Shown here: one piece after another, positions 24,138-32,244 of the stretch
Layout: each line of letters opens with the position of its first letter
Position numbering within the stretch: the stretch's first letter is position 1
Source: Symbiobacterium thermophilum
GTDB taxonomy: Bacteria > Bacillota > Sulfobacillia > UBA995
NCBI GenBank assembly: GCA_020725145.1
Contig: DYFO01000010.1
Span: forward strand, 1-48,674
DNA: 48,674 nt
Direction of reading: 5' to 3'
The notes under the pieces: generated by a model
What the model saw: the letters and a program-made list of their open reading frames with translations, nothing else
Database searches by the model: none
Told to the model about the DNA's origin: nothing
Made by a program: the position numbers and the translations under genes

Positions 24138-24698
24138 ATGGACGATCTTGCGATCATCACCGGGCAGGTGGAGCAAGCCGCCAGGCATCTTGGGGAGGTG
24201 GCAGGGCTTTCCCCCGGGCAGATCCTGGTGGTGGGCTGCAGCACCAGCGAGGTACGGGGACACAAGATCGGCACCGCTTCCAACCTCGAGGTGGCGGAGG
24301 CCGTCTACCGGGGCCTTGAGCCCGTGGTCCGCGAAAGGCAGCTTTTCCTGGCGGTGCAGTGCTGCGAGCACCTGAACCGGGCGCTGGTGGTCGAGCGGGC
24401 CGCGGCCGAACGGTACAACCTGGAAGTGGTGTGGGTGGTTCCCCACCTCCGCGCGGGCGGAGCCCTGGCCACGGTGGCGCTGGGAAAGCTCGACGACCCC
24501 GTGGTGGTGGAGGCGGTGGCCGCCCACGCGGGCATGGACATCGGTGACACCCTGATCGGAATGCACCTGCGCCGGGTGGCGGTGCCGGTGCGCTACGAAC
24601 CTCGGCGGGTGGGCCAGGCGCATCTTACCATGGCCCGCACGCGGCCTCGCCTCATCGGCGGCGAGCGGGCGCGCTACGCCCCGGACCCTGGCAAGTAA
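24138..24698 (+). CDS. UPF0340/TIGR01440 family protein (YwlG-like)
   Basis: The product has 186 aa. It shows the YwlG pattern: GQILVVGCSTSEVRGHKIGTASNLEVAEAVYRGL, AVQCCEHLNRALVVERAAAERYNLEVVWVVP and GMDIGDTLIGMHLRRVAVPVR. The family is near-universal in Firmicutes; its function is unknown and no cofactor motif is apparent beyond the conserved QCCEHLNR. ATG with GGGGAGGG upstream; the frame extends 48 codons upstream without a site. It is followed by a 206-base gap with the sigma-54 promoter of the lysine operon, so it is not part of that operon. Confidence 0.85.
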   Translation: MDDLAIITGQVEQAARHLGEVAGLSPGQILVVGCSTSEVRGHKIGTASNLEVAEAVYRGLEPVVRERQLFLAVQCCEHLNRALVVERAAAERYNLEVVWVVPHLRAGGALATVALGKLDDPVVVEAVAAHAGMDIGDTLIGMHLRRVAVPVRYEPRRVGQAHLTMARTRPRLIGGERARYAPDPGK

Positions 24699-24781
24699 GG
24701 GCCGATCCGGGCGCAGTCCAACCCCTGCGTTTCCGGGCGCTCCCCGCACTTTTCCTCACGCAAAAGACTTGCGGCCGCTGG

Positions 24782-24797
24782 TGCCGAATATTCGGCA
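24782..24797. promoter_or_regulatory. 16-bp palindrome, probable enhancer-binding-protein site
   Basis: TGCCGAATATTCGGCA is perfectly self-complementary over 16 bases. Its centre is about 50 bases upstream of the -24 GG of the sigma-54 promoter, on the expected side for an activator. It is more AT-rich in the middle than the surroundings. The regulator that would bind it is not encoded in the window. Confidence 0.65.
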
Positions 24798-24840
24798 GTG
24801 GCATGGCGAGCGGGCACCCCGCCGCCCTGCGCCGAGAGCA

Positions 24841-24856
24841 TGGCACGGGCCTTGCA
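24841..24856 (+). promoter_or_regulatory. Sigma-54 (RpoN) -24/-12 promoter
   Basis: TGGCACGGGCCTTGCA fits the sigma-54 consensus TGGCACG-N4-TTGCA at every conserved base: GG at 24842-24843, ten bases, GC at 24854-24855. Transcription would begin near 24867, giving a leader of about 38 bases to the GTG of kdd at 24905, with its AGGAGGT at 24893-24899. I found no other match of this quality in the window. Confidence 0.85.
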
Positions 24857-24904
24857 TACAGATACGCGGCGAAGACTCCCTTTTGGGAACACAGGAGGTA
24901 TCGG

Positions 24905-25972
24905 GTGGACGGAAGAACTGGATGTCCCTACGGAAGTCACCGCAGCCTGGAGCCCCGGGGTTCGCTGCCCCAGCCCGCCTGGAAGCTCGACAACCGTCCG
25001 GAGATCTTCGACAACGAGCTGCTGATCCGGGTGGACACGCTGAACGTCGACGCCGCCAGCTTCACCCAGCTGGAGCAGGCGGCCGAGGCGAAGGCGGCCG
25101 AGGTCGGAGGAGAGGTCACCCATCACCTGGCCGACGCCATCCTGGACATCGTCAGGCAGCGCGGCAAGCTGCACAATCCGGTCACGGGTTCCGGTGGCAT
25201 GCTGCTGGGAACGGTGCGGGAGGTCGGGCCCCGGCATCCGGCGGCGGCCACGCTGGCTCCGGGTACCCGCCTGGCCACCCTGGTCTCGCTGTCGCTGACT
25301 CCCCTGCTACTTGAGCGCATCCGCCGGGTGGACCGCGAGCGCGACCAGGTGGAGGTCGACGGCTGGGCGGTGCTCTTCGCCTCCGGCATCTACGCCCCCA
25401 TCCCGCCCCATCTTCCCCAGACGCTTGCCCTGGCGGTGCTCGACGTGGCCGGCGCTCCCGCCCAGACGGCCCGGCTGGTGAGGCCGGGAGACGACGTGCT
25501 GGTGATCGGGGCCGGGGGCAAGTCGGGGCTTTTGTGTCTACACGAGGGGCGCAAGCGGGCCGGCGTCACCGGGCGGGTCTTTGCCATGGCCCACAGCCGG
25601 GCCTCGGCCCAGCGGGCGGAGGCGCTGGGACTGGCCGATGCGGTGTTCACCGCCGATGCCCGGGATCCGCTGGCGGCCCTGGAGGCCTTTCACCGGGCTT
25701 CGGGCGGACGCGATGCCGACGTCACCATCAACTGCGTCAACGTCCCCGGCACCGAGATGACCTCCGTGCTCTGCACCCGCGAAGGCGGCACCGTCTACTT
25801 CTTCAGCATGGCCACCAGCTTCACCGCCGCGGCGCTGGGGGCGGAGGGCATCGGCCGCGACGTCACCATGGTGATCGGCAACGGGTACGCCCGCGGGCAC
25901 GACCGCGTGGCCCTGGCCTGCCTTGAGGAAAACCCCCGCCTGCGCCAGATGTTCGAGGCCTGGTTCGCGTGA
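24905..25972 (+). CDS. kdd: L-erythro-3,5-diaminohexanoate dehydrogenase
   Basis: The product has 355 aa, close to the usual 345-350. The N-terminus CPYGSHRSLEPRGSLPQPAWKLD matches the start of known Kdd proteins, then ELLIRVDTLNVDAASFTQLEQA; the Rossmann motif is VLVIGAGGKSGLL, followed by a medium-chain-dehydrogenase-like C-terminus (VTINCVNVPGTEMTSVLCTREGGTVYFFSMATSF). Kdd oxidises 3,5-diaminohexanoate to 3-keto-5-aminohexanoate with NAD(P)+ and release of ammonia. GTG start chosen for its AGGAGGT 5-6 bases away and for homology. First gene of the lysine operon, 38 bases below the presumed transcription start. Confidence 0.93.
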   Translation: MDGRTGCPYGSHRSLEPRGSLPQPAWKLDNRPEIFDNELLIRVDTLNVDAASFTQLEQAAEAKAAEVGGEVTHHLADAILDIVRQRGKLHNPVTGSGGMLLGTVREVGPRHPAAATLAPGTRLATLVSLSLTPLLLERIRRVDRERDQVEVDGWAVLFASGIYAPIPPHLPQTLALAVLDVAGAPAQTARLVRPGDDVLVIGAGGKSGLLCLHEGRKRAGVTGRVFAMAHSRASAQRAEALGLADAVFTADARDPLAALEAFHRASGGRDADVTINCVNVPGTEMTSVLCTREGGTVYFFSMATSFTAAALGAEGIGRDVTMVIGNGYARGHDRVALACLEENPRLRQMFEAWFA

Positions 25973-25984
25973 AAGAGGTGTGAC

Positions 25985-27049
25985 GTGGAAAAGTCCGATC
26001 TCTTTGGGCTGGTGCGAACGGCGGGGCTGGGCAGCCTGGCCGTCGTGGGCACCGCCAGGGGAGTGGGCAAGACCTCGGTGCTCGGCCACCTGGCGCGCCG
26101 GGCCGAGGCCGAGGGGATCACGCTGGGGCTGGTGTCCGGCGGGCGTGAAGGCGACCGGCCCGACGGCGAGCACGAGCAGGGCCCGGCGGTGTACGTCCCG
26201 CGGTGGTGCCTGGTGGCCACCGCGGAGGGGGCGCTCGGCCAGGCCGATGCTTTCGTGGAGGTGCTGGAGGTGTTGCCCGCCGCGGGCCCCCTCGGGCACC
26301 TGGTGGTGGGCAGGATTCGCGAGCCCGGCAGGCTCCCGCTGGTGGGACCGCCGACCGCCAAGGGGCTGCAGGATGCGGTGCAGGCCCTCCGGCATCACGG
26401 CGCGGCGCTGGTGGTGGTGGAAGGCTCCGTGGATCGAGTGGCTTGTGCCGCACCGGCGGTGACCGAAGGCACGGTGGTGGCCACCGGGGCCGCGGTGGGA
26501 GGAGGGGTGGGCGAGGTGGCGGAGCGTACGCGCTTGCTACTGGGCTTCCTCGGGCTGCCGGCGGTGGAGGACCCCGGGCTGCGCGAGGCCGCCGCCCGGG
26601 CGCTAGGCCAGTGGCGGGTGGCGGTCATCGACGCCGACGGCCGTCCGCGCCCCCTCGCCCTGCGCACCGCGCTGGGAAGCGGCGGTACCGTCGCCGAGGC
26701 GGTGGACAAAGGCGCAAGGGCCTTGGTGATCGCGGGCGCCCTGGCGGACGGGGTGGCCGAAGCCCTGGCCGGGCTGCGGCCGCCCGCCTCGCGGGTGCTG
26801 GTGGTGGTGCCCGACGGGACTCACGTCTTCCTGGGAAGCCGGGCGCTGGCCCGCTTCACCCGGGCGGGCGGCAGGCTGGCGGTGCTTCACCCCATCAGGG
26901 TGGTTGCGGTCACCCTGAACCCTTTTGGACCCGACGGCGTGGCCCTCGACCCCGAGGCGCTGCTCGGGGAGGTGGCGCGGGCCGTGCACCCCGTTCCCGT
27001 CTTCGACCTGGTGCTGGGCCGGGCGCTGAACCTGGAGCCGGCGGCATGA
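25985..27049 (+). CDS. kamB: KamB, P-loop protein of the lysine aminomutase cluster
   Basis: The product has 354 aa. A Walker A motif G-T-A-R-G-V-G-K-T (residues 22-30) is followed by a typical strand-loop; LVVVEGSVDRVACAAP (about residue 140) and later VIAGALADG and VLVVVPDGTHVFLG are the recognisable cores. Position between kdd and the MutS-like gene in a kam operon identifies it as KamB. No enzymatic role has been proven for KamB; it is thought to help the B12-dependent lysine 5,6-aminomutase, by analogy with P-loop partners of B12 mutases. Start GTG, site AAGAGGTG. ATGA overlap with kamC. Confidence 0.82.
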   Translation: MEKSDLFGLVRTAGLGSLAVVGTARGVGKTSVLGHLARRAEAEGITLGLVSGGREGDRPDGEHEQGPAVYVPRWCLVATAEGALGQADAFVEVLEVLPAAGPLGHLVVGRIREPGRLPLVGPPTAKGLQDAVQALRHHGAALVVVEGSVDRVACAAPAVTEGTVVATGAAVGGGVGEVAERTRLLLGFLGLPAVEDPGLREAAARALGQWRVAVIDADGRPRPLALRTALGSGGTVAEAVDKGARALVIAGALADGVAEALAGLRPPASRVLVVVPDGTHVFLGSRALARFTRAGGRLAVLHPIRVVAVTLNPFGPDGVALDPEALLGEVARAVHPVPVFDLVLGRALNLEPAA

Positions 27050-28692
27050 ACCGGCTGCTTGTGCCCGGCACCGACAAGGGGATCGGGTTCGACCGCGTCT
27101 GGGCGATGGTGGAGCCGGCCAGCCCTTTCGGGCGTGAGGAGAAGGCGAAGGCCCGCCCCTTCCTGCCCGGTGACGAGCAGGTGCTGGAGGCCGAGCTCGA
27201 TCGGGTGGAGGCCGCGCGACGGGCTTGCGAGGCTGCCCCGGGGGTGCTGCGCGCGTTGCAGGGGAGGCTATCGCGTTGCCGTGACCTGCGGGGGTCGGTC
27301 CTGGCCGCCGGCCGGGGCGCCGTGCTGGATGTGGTGGAGCTTTACGAGCTGAAACGCTTCGCCTCGCTCTGCCGGGAGCTTGACGCACTGCTCGAGCGCT
27401 TTCCCTGGGAGCGGCCGGCAGACCTCAAGCTGGGCTCACTGGAGGCCTTGAGCCGCGCCCTCGATCCCCAGGGCCGCGGCGCGCCCGGTTTCTACGTGGA
27501 CGATGCGTTTTCACCGGTGCTGGCGCGGGTCAGGCGGCACAAGCGCGCGGTGGAGGCCACGCTCGAGCGGGAGCGGCGCCGACAGGCGAGCGCGGTCGCC
27601 GAGCGGCTCGGGCTGCCGGTTGATGCCGACGGCGAGATCGCGGTGTCGACCGCCGAGTCCGATCGGGTTCGGATGGCCCGCCGCGACGAGGATCTTCTCC
27701 TCGTCCGCGAGGCCGGAGGCCACCTGTACTTCCGGCTGCGTCCAGGGCCGCGTGCCCGCGAGGCCGAACGCGTACTGGCGGACCTGCGCGAGCGCGAGCG
27801 TCAGGAGGAGGGGAAGGTACGCGCGAAGTTGTCGTGCGCCGTGGCCGATGCCGCCCCAGTCCTGCTTGAGAACATGGGCGTGCTCGGCCGCCTCGATTTC
27901 CTGCTGGCGAGGGCCAGGCTCGCGCGCCAGGTCGGGGGTACGCGGCCGCGCGTCCTTCCGCCGGGCCAAGGAATCACCCTGCAGGACGCCCGACACGTGG
28001 CGGTGGAGCAGGACCTCGGTCGCCAGGGGCGCCGCTTCACTCCCCTGACCCTGGAGCTTGCCCCGGGGGCGGCGGTGTTGACCGGGCCCAACATGGGCGG
28101 CAAGACGGTCGCCCTGCAGACGCTGGGACTGGGCGTGGCGATGGCGCAGATGGGCCTGCTGGTGCCCGCAGCCCGCATGGAATGGTCGCTTGTGGCCTTC
28201 GTGTACTACGGTGGCCAGGAGGGACAAAGGCCCGGGCTGAGTGCCTTTGCGGCCGAGGTGAGCAGTCTTGCCGAGCCCCTGGGCCGGCGGGGAGAGGGCG
28301 GGCTACTGCTGCTGGACGAGTTCGCCAAGGGGACCAATCCCCGCGAGGGCAGGGCGCTGTCCGCGGCGGTCTTGCGGTGCCTGGCCACGGGGCCCAGCGT
28401 CTGCCTGCTGGCCACCCACCATTCGGGGTTGGCCGAGCTGGTGGGGACGCCGCACTGGCAGGTGCGCGGGCTTGGGCACGAGGTACTGACGCAGATCGGG
28501 CCCGGTGACGGGGTGCGCTGGCTGTACGAGCACATGGACTACCGGCTGGAGAAGGTATCTCCCCACAAGGAGACACCGCATGAGGCCTTGCTGGTGGCGC
28601 GGCTGCTCGGGCTGGACGAGCAGGTGTTGGCCTTCGCCGAGCGCTACCTCGGGCAGGGGTCGGAGAAGGGGGAGGGAAACCGACTTGACTGA
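27046..28692 (+). CDS. kamC: KamC, MutS-like ATPase of the lysine aminomutase cluster
   Basis: The product has 548 aa. The C-terminal half is a MutS domain V ATPase: Walker A T-G-P-N-M-G-G-K-T (346-354), Walker B LLLLDEF with D424/E425, then TNPREG and LATHHSGLAEL. The N-terminal half is helical, with coiled-coil-like segments of MutS clamp/lever type, but lacks the mismatch-binding domain. Such truncated MutS-like proteins in lysine-fermentation operons are called KamC; their role is unknown and probably not DNA repair. A dimeric clamp ATPase that remodels or reloads KamDE is a reasonable hypothesis. Overlaps kamB (ATGA) and kamD (8 bases). Confidence 0.88.
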   Translation: MNRLLVPGTDKGIGFDRVWAMVEPASPFGREEKAKARPFLPGDEQVLEAELDRVEAARRACEAAPGVLRALQGRLSRCRDLRGSVLAAGRGAVLDVVELYELKRFASLCRELDALLERFPWERPADLKLGSLEALSRALDPQGRGAPGFYVDDAFSPVLARVRRHKRAVEATLERERRRQASAVAERLGLPVDADGEIAVSTAESDRVRMARRDEDLLLVREAGGHLYFRLRPGPRAREAERVLADLRERERQEEGKVRAKLSCAVADAAPVLLENMGVLGRLDFLLARARLARQVGGTRPRVLPPGQGITLQDARHVAVEQDLGRQGRRFTPLTLELAPGAAVLTGPNMGGKTVALQTLGLGVAMAQMGLLVPAARMEWSLVAFVYYGGQEGQRPGLSAFAAEVSSLAEPLGRRGEGGLLLLDEFAKGTNPREGRALSAAVLRCLATGPSVCLLATHHSGLAELVGTPHWQVRGLGHEVLTQIGPGDGVRWLYEHMDYRLEKVSPHKETPHEALLVARLLGLDEQVLAFAERYLGQGSEKGEGNRLD

Positions 28693-30262
28693 GACATGCC
28701 GGGGACTGGCCTCGGGCCTGCGGCTTGACCCCGGACTGGTGAGGGAGGCCCGGGAGGACGCGCGGGCCATCGTGGACGAGGTCCTGGCGTACGTGCGCGA
28801 GCACACCACCACCAGCATGGAGCGGGCGGCGCTGCGCCTGGCGGGCGTGGAGGAGGTCGATGCCGAGGGCACGCCGCTGGTCAACCTGGTGGTCGACCGG
28901 CTGGGTGACAGGCTGGGCCACGGCGCCAGCTACTGGCTGTTCAACGCGGTGGCGGTGACCGGCCGCGAGCCCGAGGAGGTGGCGCGCGCGGTGGCCGAGG
29001 GCGAGCTCGACCTCGGCCGGCTGCCCGCCGCCGACCCCGCGCGGGTGCGGCAGCTGGGCACCGGGGCCGCCCGCCTTGCCATGGAGGCCATCGACGCCCG
29101 GCGCCGCGAGCGTGACGTCATGGTGGAGCGTCTGGGACAGTCGCCCAGCCCCTGGCTATACGTGATCGTGGCCACCGGGAACATCTACGAGGACGTCGTT
29201 CAGGCACGGTCGGCCGCGCGCATGGGCGCGGACGTGATCGCCGTCATCCGCTCCACGGGTCAGAGCCTCCTCGACTACGTGCCACACGGGGCGACCACCG
29301 AGGGCTATGCCGGCACCTATGCCACGCAGGAGAACTTCCGCATCATGCGGCGGGCGCTCGACGAGGTGTCCGAAGAACTCGGCCGCTACGTCAGGCAGGT
29401 GAACTACGCCTCGGGACTGTGTATGCCCGAGATAGCGGCCATGGGCGCCCTGGAACGCCTGGACATGATGCTGAACGACGCCATGTACGGCATCCTGTTC
29501 CGGGACATAAACCCCCGGCGCACCTTGATCGACCAGTACCTGTCCCGTCGCATCAGCGCGCGGGCCGGCCATATCATCAACACCGGCGAGGACAACTACC
29601 TGACCACCGACGATGCCTTCACGGCGGCACACACCGTGATCGCCTCGCAGTTCATCAACGAGGAGTTCGCGCTGCGGGCGGGGCTGGCCCGCGAGCAGCT
29701 GGGTCTTGGCCATGCCTTCCAGATGGACCCCGACCTGCCCGACGGCCTGCTCCACGAGATCGCCCAGGCTGCCCTGGTCCGTGCGCTTTTCCCCGGTTGT
29801 CCCATCAAGTTCATGCCGCCCACCAAGTACAAGACGGGCAACATCTTCCGGGCCCACCTGCAGGACGGTCTTTTCAACCTGGTAGGAGTGCTTACCGGGC
29901 AGGGCATACAGCTTTTGGGCATGCCCACCGAGGCCATCCACACTCCGTTCGTCTCCGACCGTTACCTGGCGCTGGAGAACGCCCGCTACGTGATGAACAA
30001 CGCGCGGCACCTGGGGGAGGAGTTCCTGCTGCGGCCGGACGGCCGCATCGCCCGCCGCGCCCGCGAGGTGCTGGAGCGGGCGGTGGCCATGCTGCGGCAG
30101 ATCCGCGACATCGGGCTTTGGCAGGCCCTGGAGGAAGGCATGTTCGCCGCCGTCAGGCGCGACCGCGACGGCGGCAAGGGCCTGGAGGGAGTGGTGGCGC
30201 GCGAGCCCGACTACTACAACCCGTTCCTCGACGAACTGGAAGGAGGCCGGTGCGGTGCATGA
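28685..30262 (+). CDS. kamD: Lysine 5,6-aminomutase alpha subunit
   Basis: The product has 525 aa, near the typical 516-520. It forms the PLP-barrel subunit of the B12- and PLP-dependent mutase that moves the terminal amino group of D-lysine or L-beta-lysine to carbon 5. Characteristic stretches are NLVVDRLGDRLGHGASYWLFNAV, IRSTGQSLLDYVPHGATTEGYAGTYATQENFRIMR, GLCMPEIAAMGALERLDMMLNDAMYGILFRD and IKFMPPTKYKTGNIF. The TTG start has GGAGGG 8 bases upstream and lies within the end of kamC. kamE follows with an 8-base overlap, consistent with equal subunit production. Confidence 0.95.
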   Translation: MTETCRGLASGLRLDPGLVREAREDARAIVDEVLAYVREHTTTSMERAALRLAGVEEVDAEGTPLVNLVVDRLGDRLGHGASYWLFNAVAVTGREPEEVARAVAEGELDLGRLPAADPARVRQLGTGAARLAMEAIDARRRERDVMVERLGQSPSPWLYVIVATGNIYEDVVQARSAARMGADVIAVIRSTGQSLLDYVPHGATTEGYAGTYATQENFRIMRRALDEVSEELGRYVRQVNYASGLCMPEIAAMGALERLDMMLNDAMYGILFRDINPRRTLIDQYLSRRISARAGHIINTGEDNYLTTDDAFTAAHTVIASQFINEEFALRAGLAREQLGLGHAFQMDPDLPDGLLHEIAQAALVRALFPGCPIKFMPPTKYKTGNIFRAHLQDGLFNLVGVLTGQGIQLLGMPTEAIHTPFVSDRYLALENARYVMNNARHLGEEFLLRPDGRIARRAREVLERAVAMLRQIRDIGLWQALEEGMFAAVRRDRDGGKGLEGVVAREPDYYNPFLDELEGGRCGA

Positions 30263-31019
30263 GGCAGACCCGGTGGTACGCCCTTACGGTGACCGGCGCG
30301 ACGACGGCGCCGTCCAGGTCAGCTTCACCCTGCCGGTGCGGGCCGGGGAACTGGCCAGCGAGGCCGCCCGCGCGTTGATGCGAAAGATGGGGTTGGCTTC
30401 CCCTCAGGTGGTCTTTTCCCGCGACCTCGGGGAGGGTCTGACCTTCTTCGTGGGTTACGGCAGGTGCACGCATCAGGTGGACCTGGCGACGCTCGAGGTT
30501 CCACGGCTGCAGGGCGAGGTGATGGACTTCGGGGCGGTGAACAGGTTCGTGCGCGAGCGCCTCGGCCGCAAGGTGGTGGTGGTGGGGGCGTGCACGGGAA
30601 CCGACGCCCACACCCTGGGGCTCGACGCCATCCTGAGCATGAAGGGTTTCGCCGGCGATTACGGGCTGGAACGCTACCCCGAGTTCCGGGTGGTCAACCT
30701 GGGCAGCCAGGTGCCCAACGAGACGCTGGTGGCACGGGCGGTGGAAGAGGGGGCGGACGCGATCCTGGTCTCGCAGGTGGTGACGATGCGGGATGTGCAC
30801 CTTGCCAACCTGACCCGGCTGGCCGAACTCCTGGAGGCCGAGGGCGTCCGCGAGCGCGTGGTGCTCATCGCGGGCGGACCGCGCATCTCGCACGAGCTGG
30901 CGGTGGAGTTGGGTTTCGATGCCGGGTTCGGCCCGGGGACGACCCCTTCCCAGGTGGCGTCCTTCATCGTGAAGGAACTGGACCGACGCCGGGTAACCGG
31001 CTTCCGTGACGGGAGGTGA
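30255..31019 (+). CDS. kamE: Lysine 5,6-aminomutase beta subunit (B12-binding)
   Basis: The product has 254 aa. The cobalamin-binding D-x-H-x-x-G is D117-A-H119-T-L-G122 and the Lys that forms the internal aldimine with PLP is K130 (SMKGFAGDYGLERYPE), 11 residues after the His; the same spacing is known in the characterised enzyme (H133/K144). The C-terminal Rossmann half contains VSQVVTMRDVHLANLTRLAELLEAEG. GTG start with AGGAGG inside kamD. Catalytically complete as far as visible. Confidence 0.95.
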   Translation: MHEADPVVRPYGDRRDDGAVQVSFTLPVRAGELASEAARALMRKMGLASPQVVFSRDLGEGLTFFVGYGRCTHQVDLATLEVPRLQGEVMDFGAVNRFVRERLGRKVVVVGACTGTDAHTLGLDAILSMKGFAGDYGLERYPEFRVVNLGSQVPNETLVARAVEEGADAILVSQVVTMRDVHLANLTRLAELLEAEGVRERVVLIAGGPRISHELAVELGFDAGFGPGTTPSQVASFIVKELDRRRVTGFRDGR

Positions 31020-31024
31020 GGGGC

Positions 31025-31429
31025 TTGGCAGAACACGAGGCGGTGTTGAGGTTCCGCGTAGGCCAGGCGGACGCGCACTACGCCGGCAACCTCGTGGCCG
31101 GCGGGCGCATCCTCTCCTGGTTCGGAGACGCTGCCACCGAGCTTTGTATTCGTAGCGACGGTGACGAGGGCCTGTTCGTGGCCTACGATCTGGTGGAATT
31201 CCGGGCACCGGTGTACGCGGGGGACTTCCTGGAGATCCGTGCCCGCATCACCCGCATGGGTAACACCTCGCGGGCCATGAGCTTCGAGGCCTGGAAGTAC
31301 GTCCGCTCGCTGGCCCATGATGGGGGCACGTCGGCCGCCGATCTGCTCGAGCCGCCGGTGCTGGTGGCCCGGGCTTCGGGGACCTGTGTGGTGCCTGCGG
31401 CAAGGCAGCGGAAGGGTGGGGGAAGTTGA
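31025..31429 (+). CDS. kal: 3-aminobutyryl-CoA ammonia-lyase
   Basis: The product has 134 aa and a single hotdog fold: AHYAGNLVAGGRILSWFGDAATEL helix, then YDLVEFRAPVYAGDFLEIRARITRMG and FEAWKYVR. Kal removes ammonia from L-3-aminobutyryl-CoA to give crotonyl-CoA. Length and operon position fit; hotdog proteins of other function are similar, so context carries weight. The TTG at 31025 has GGGAGGTGA 5 bases upstream; a GTG 9 bases earlier overlaps the kamE stop and is less likely. Confidence 0.87.
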   Translation: MAEHEAVLRFRVGQADAHYAGNLVAGGRILSWFGDAATELCIRSDGDEGLFVAYDLVEFRAPVYAGDFLEIRARITRMGNTSRAMSFEAWKYVRSLAHDGGTSAADLLEPPVLVARASGTCVVPAARQRKGGGS

Positions 31430-32244
31430 ACAAGCTTTGGATCACCGCCGCGCTGGTGGGGGCGGAAATCACCCGTGCCCAGCAGCCTTTTTTGCCCCTG
31501 ACGCCGGAGGAGATCGCCGAGGAGGCCGCCCGCGCGCGTGAGGCGGGAGCGGCCATCGTGCACCTGCACGTGCGCGACCCCGAGGGCAATCCCACCCAGG
31601 ACCGCGACACCTACGCCCGGGTGATCGAGCGCATCCGCGAGCGCACCGACGTGATCGTTCAGGTGTCCACGGGCGGCGCCATCGGTATGAGCGCCGAGGA
31701 ACGCGCGCAGCCGCTCGCGCTGCGTCCGGAGATGGCCACCCTGACCTGCGGGTCGGTGAACTTCGGCGACGGGGTCTTCCTCAACCCCCCGGACCTCATC
31801 GAGCACCTGGCGCGGACCATGCTTGAGCTGGGCATCAAGCCCGAGATCGAGGTGTTCGAGGCGGGGATGATCGCCACCGCGATCTCGCTGGTCAAGCGGG
31901 GCCTCGTGCGCCCGCCGCTGCACTTCGATCTGGTGATGGGCGTGCCCGGCGGCATCCCCGCCACCGCCGCCAACCTTGTGCACCTGGTAGCGTCGCTGCC
32001 GGCGGACAGCACCTGGAGCGTTGCGGCCGTGGGCCGACACGAGCTGCCGCTGGGGGCCATGGCCATCGCCATGGGCGGTCACGTGCGGGTGGGTTTCGAG
32101 GACAACATCTACTACCGCAAGGGCGAACTGGCCACGAGCAACGCTCAGCTCGTCGCCAGAATGGCCCGCATCGCCCGCGAGCTCGAACGACCCTGCGCCA
32201 CGCCCGATGAGGTGAGGGAGGCCCTGGGCATCAGGCCGTGCTAG
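31426..32244 (+). CDS. kce: 3-keto-5-aminohexanoate cleavage enzyme
   Basis: The product has 272 aa, the normal length. It is a zinc TIM barrel of the BKACE family: metal ligands H46 and H48 in IVHLHVRDPEG and E225 in RVGFEDNIYY, plus VSTGGAIGMSAEER, VNFGDGVF and GRHELPLGAMAIAMGGHVRVG. It condenses 3-keto-5-aminohexanoate with acetyl-CoA to acetoacetate and 3-aminobutyryl-CoA. TTG start overlaps the kal stop (TTGA). Last gene of the operon; its 3' end overlaps the convergent minus-strand gene by 14 bases, leaving no room for a separate terminator. Confidence 0.94.
   Translation: MNKLWITAALVGAEITRAQQPFLPLTPEEIAEEAARAREAGAAIVHLHVRDPEGNPTQDRDTYARVIERIRERTDVIVQVSTGGAIGMSAEERAQPLALRPEMATLTCGSVNFGDGVFLNPPDLIEHLARTMLELGIKPEIEVFEAGMIATAISLVKRGLVRPPLHFDLVMGVPGGIPATAANLVHLVASLPADSTWSVAAVGRHELPLGAMAIAMGGHVRVGFEDNIYYRKGELATSNAQLVARMARIARELERPCATPDEVREALGIRPC

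Larger units (their letters stand above)
24699..24904 (+). other. Regulatory gap before the lysine operon
   Basis: This 206-base gap holds a perfect 16-bp palindrome and a sigma-54 promoter, listed separately, and a short 5' leader before the kdd start. An open frame crosses it but has no site and would place the promoter inside the protein, so I treat it as non-coding. Confidence 0.7.

Noticed and set aside
24803-24904. Upstream extension of kdd to 24803
   Set aside because: The extension would contain the sigma-54 promoter, has no ribosome binding site and no similarity to Kdd N-termini, while the GTG at 24905 has AGGAGGT.
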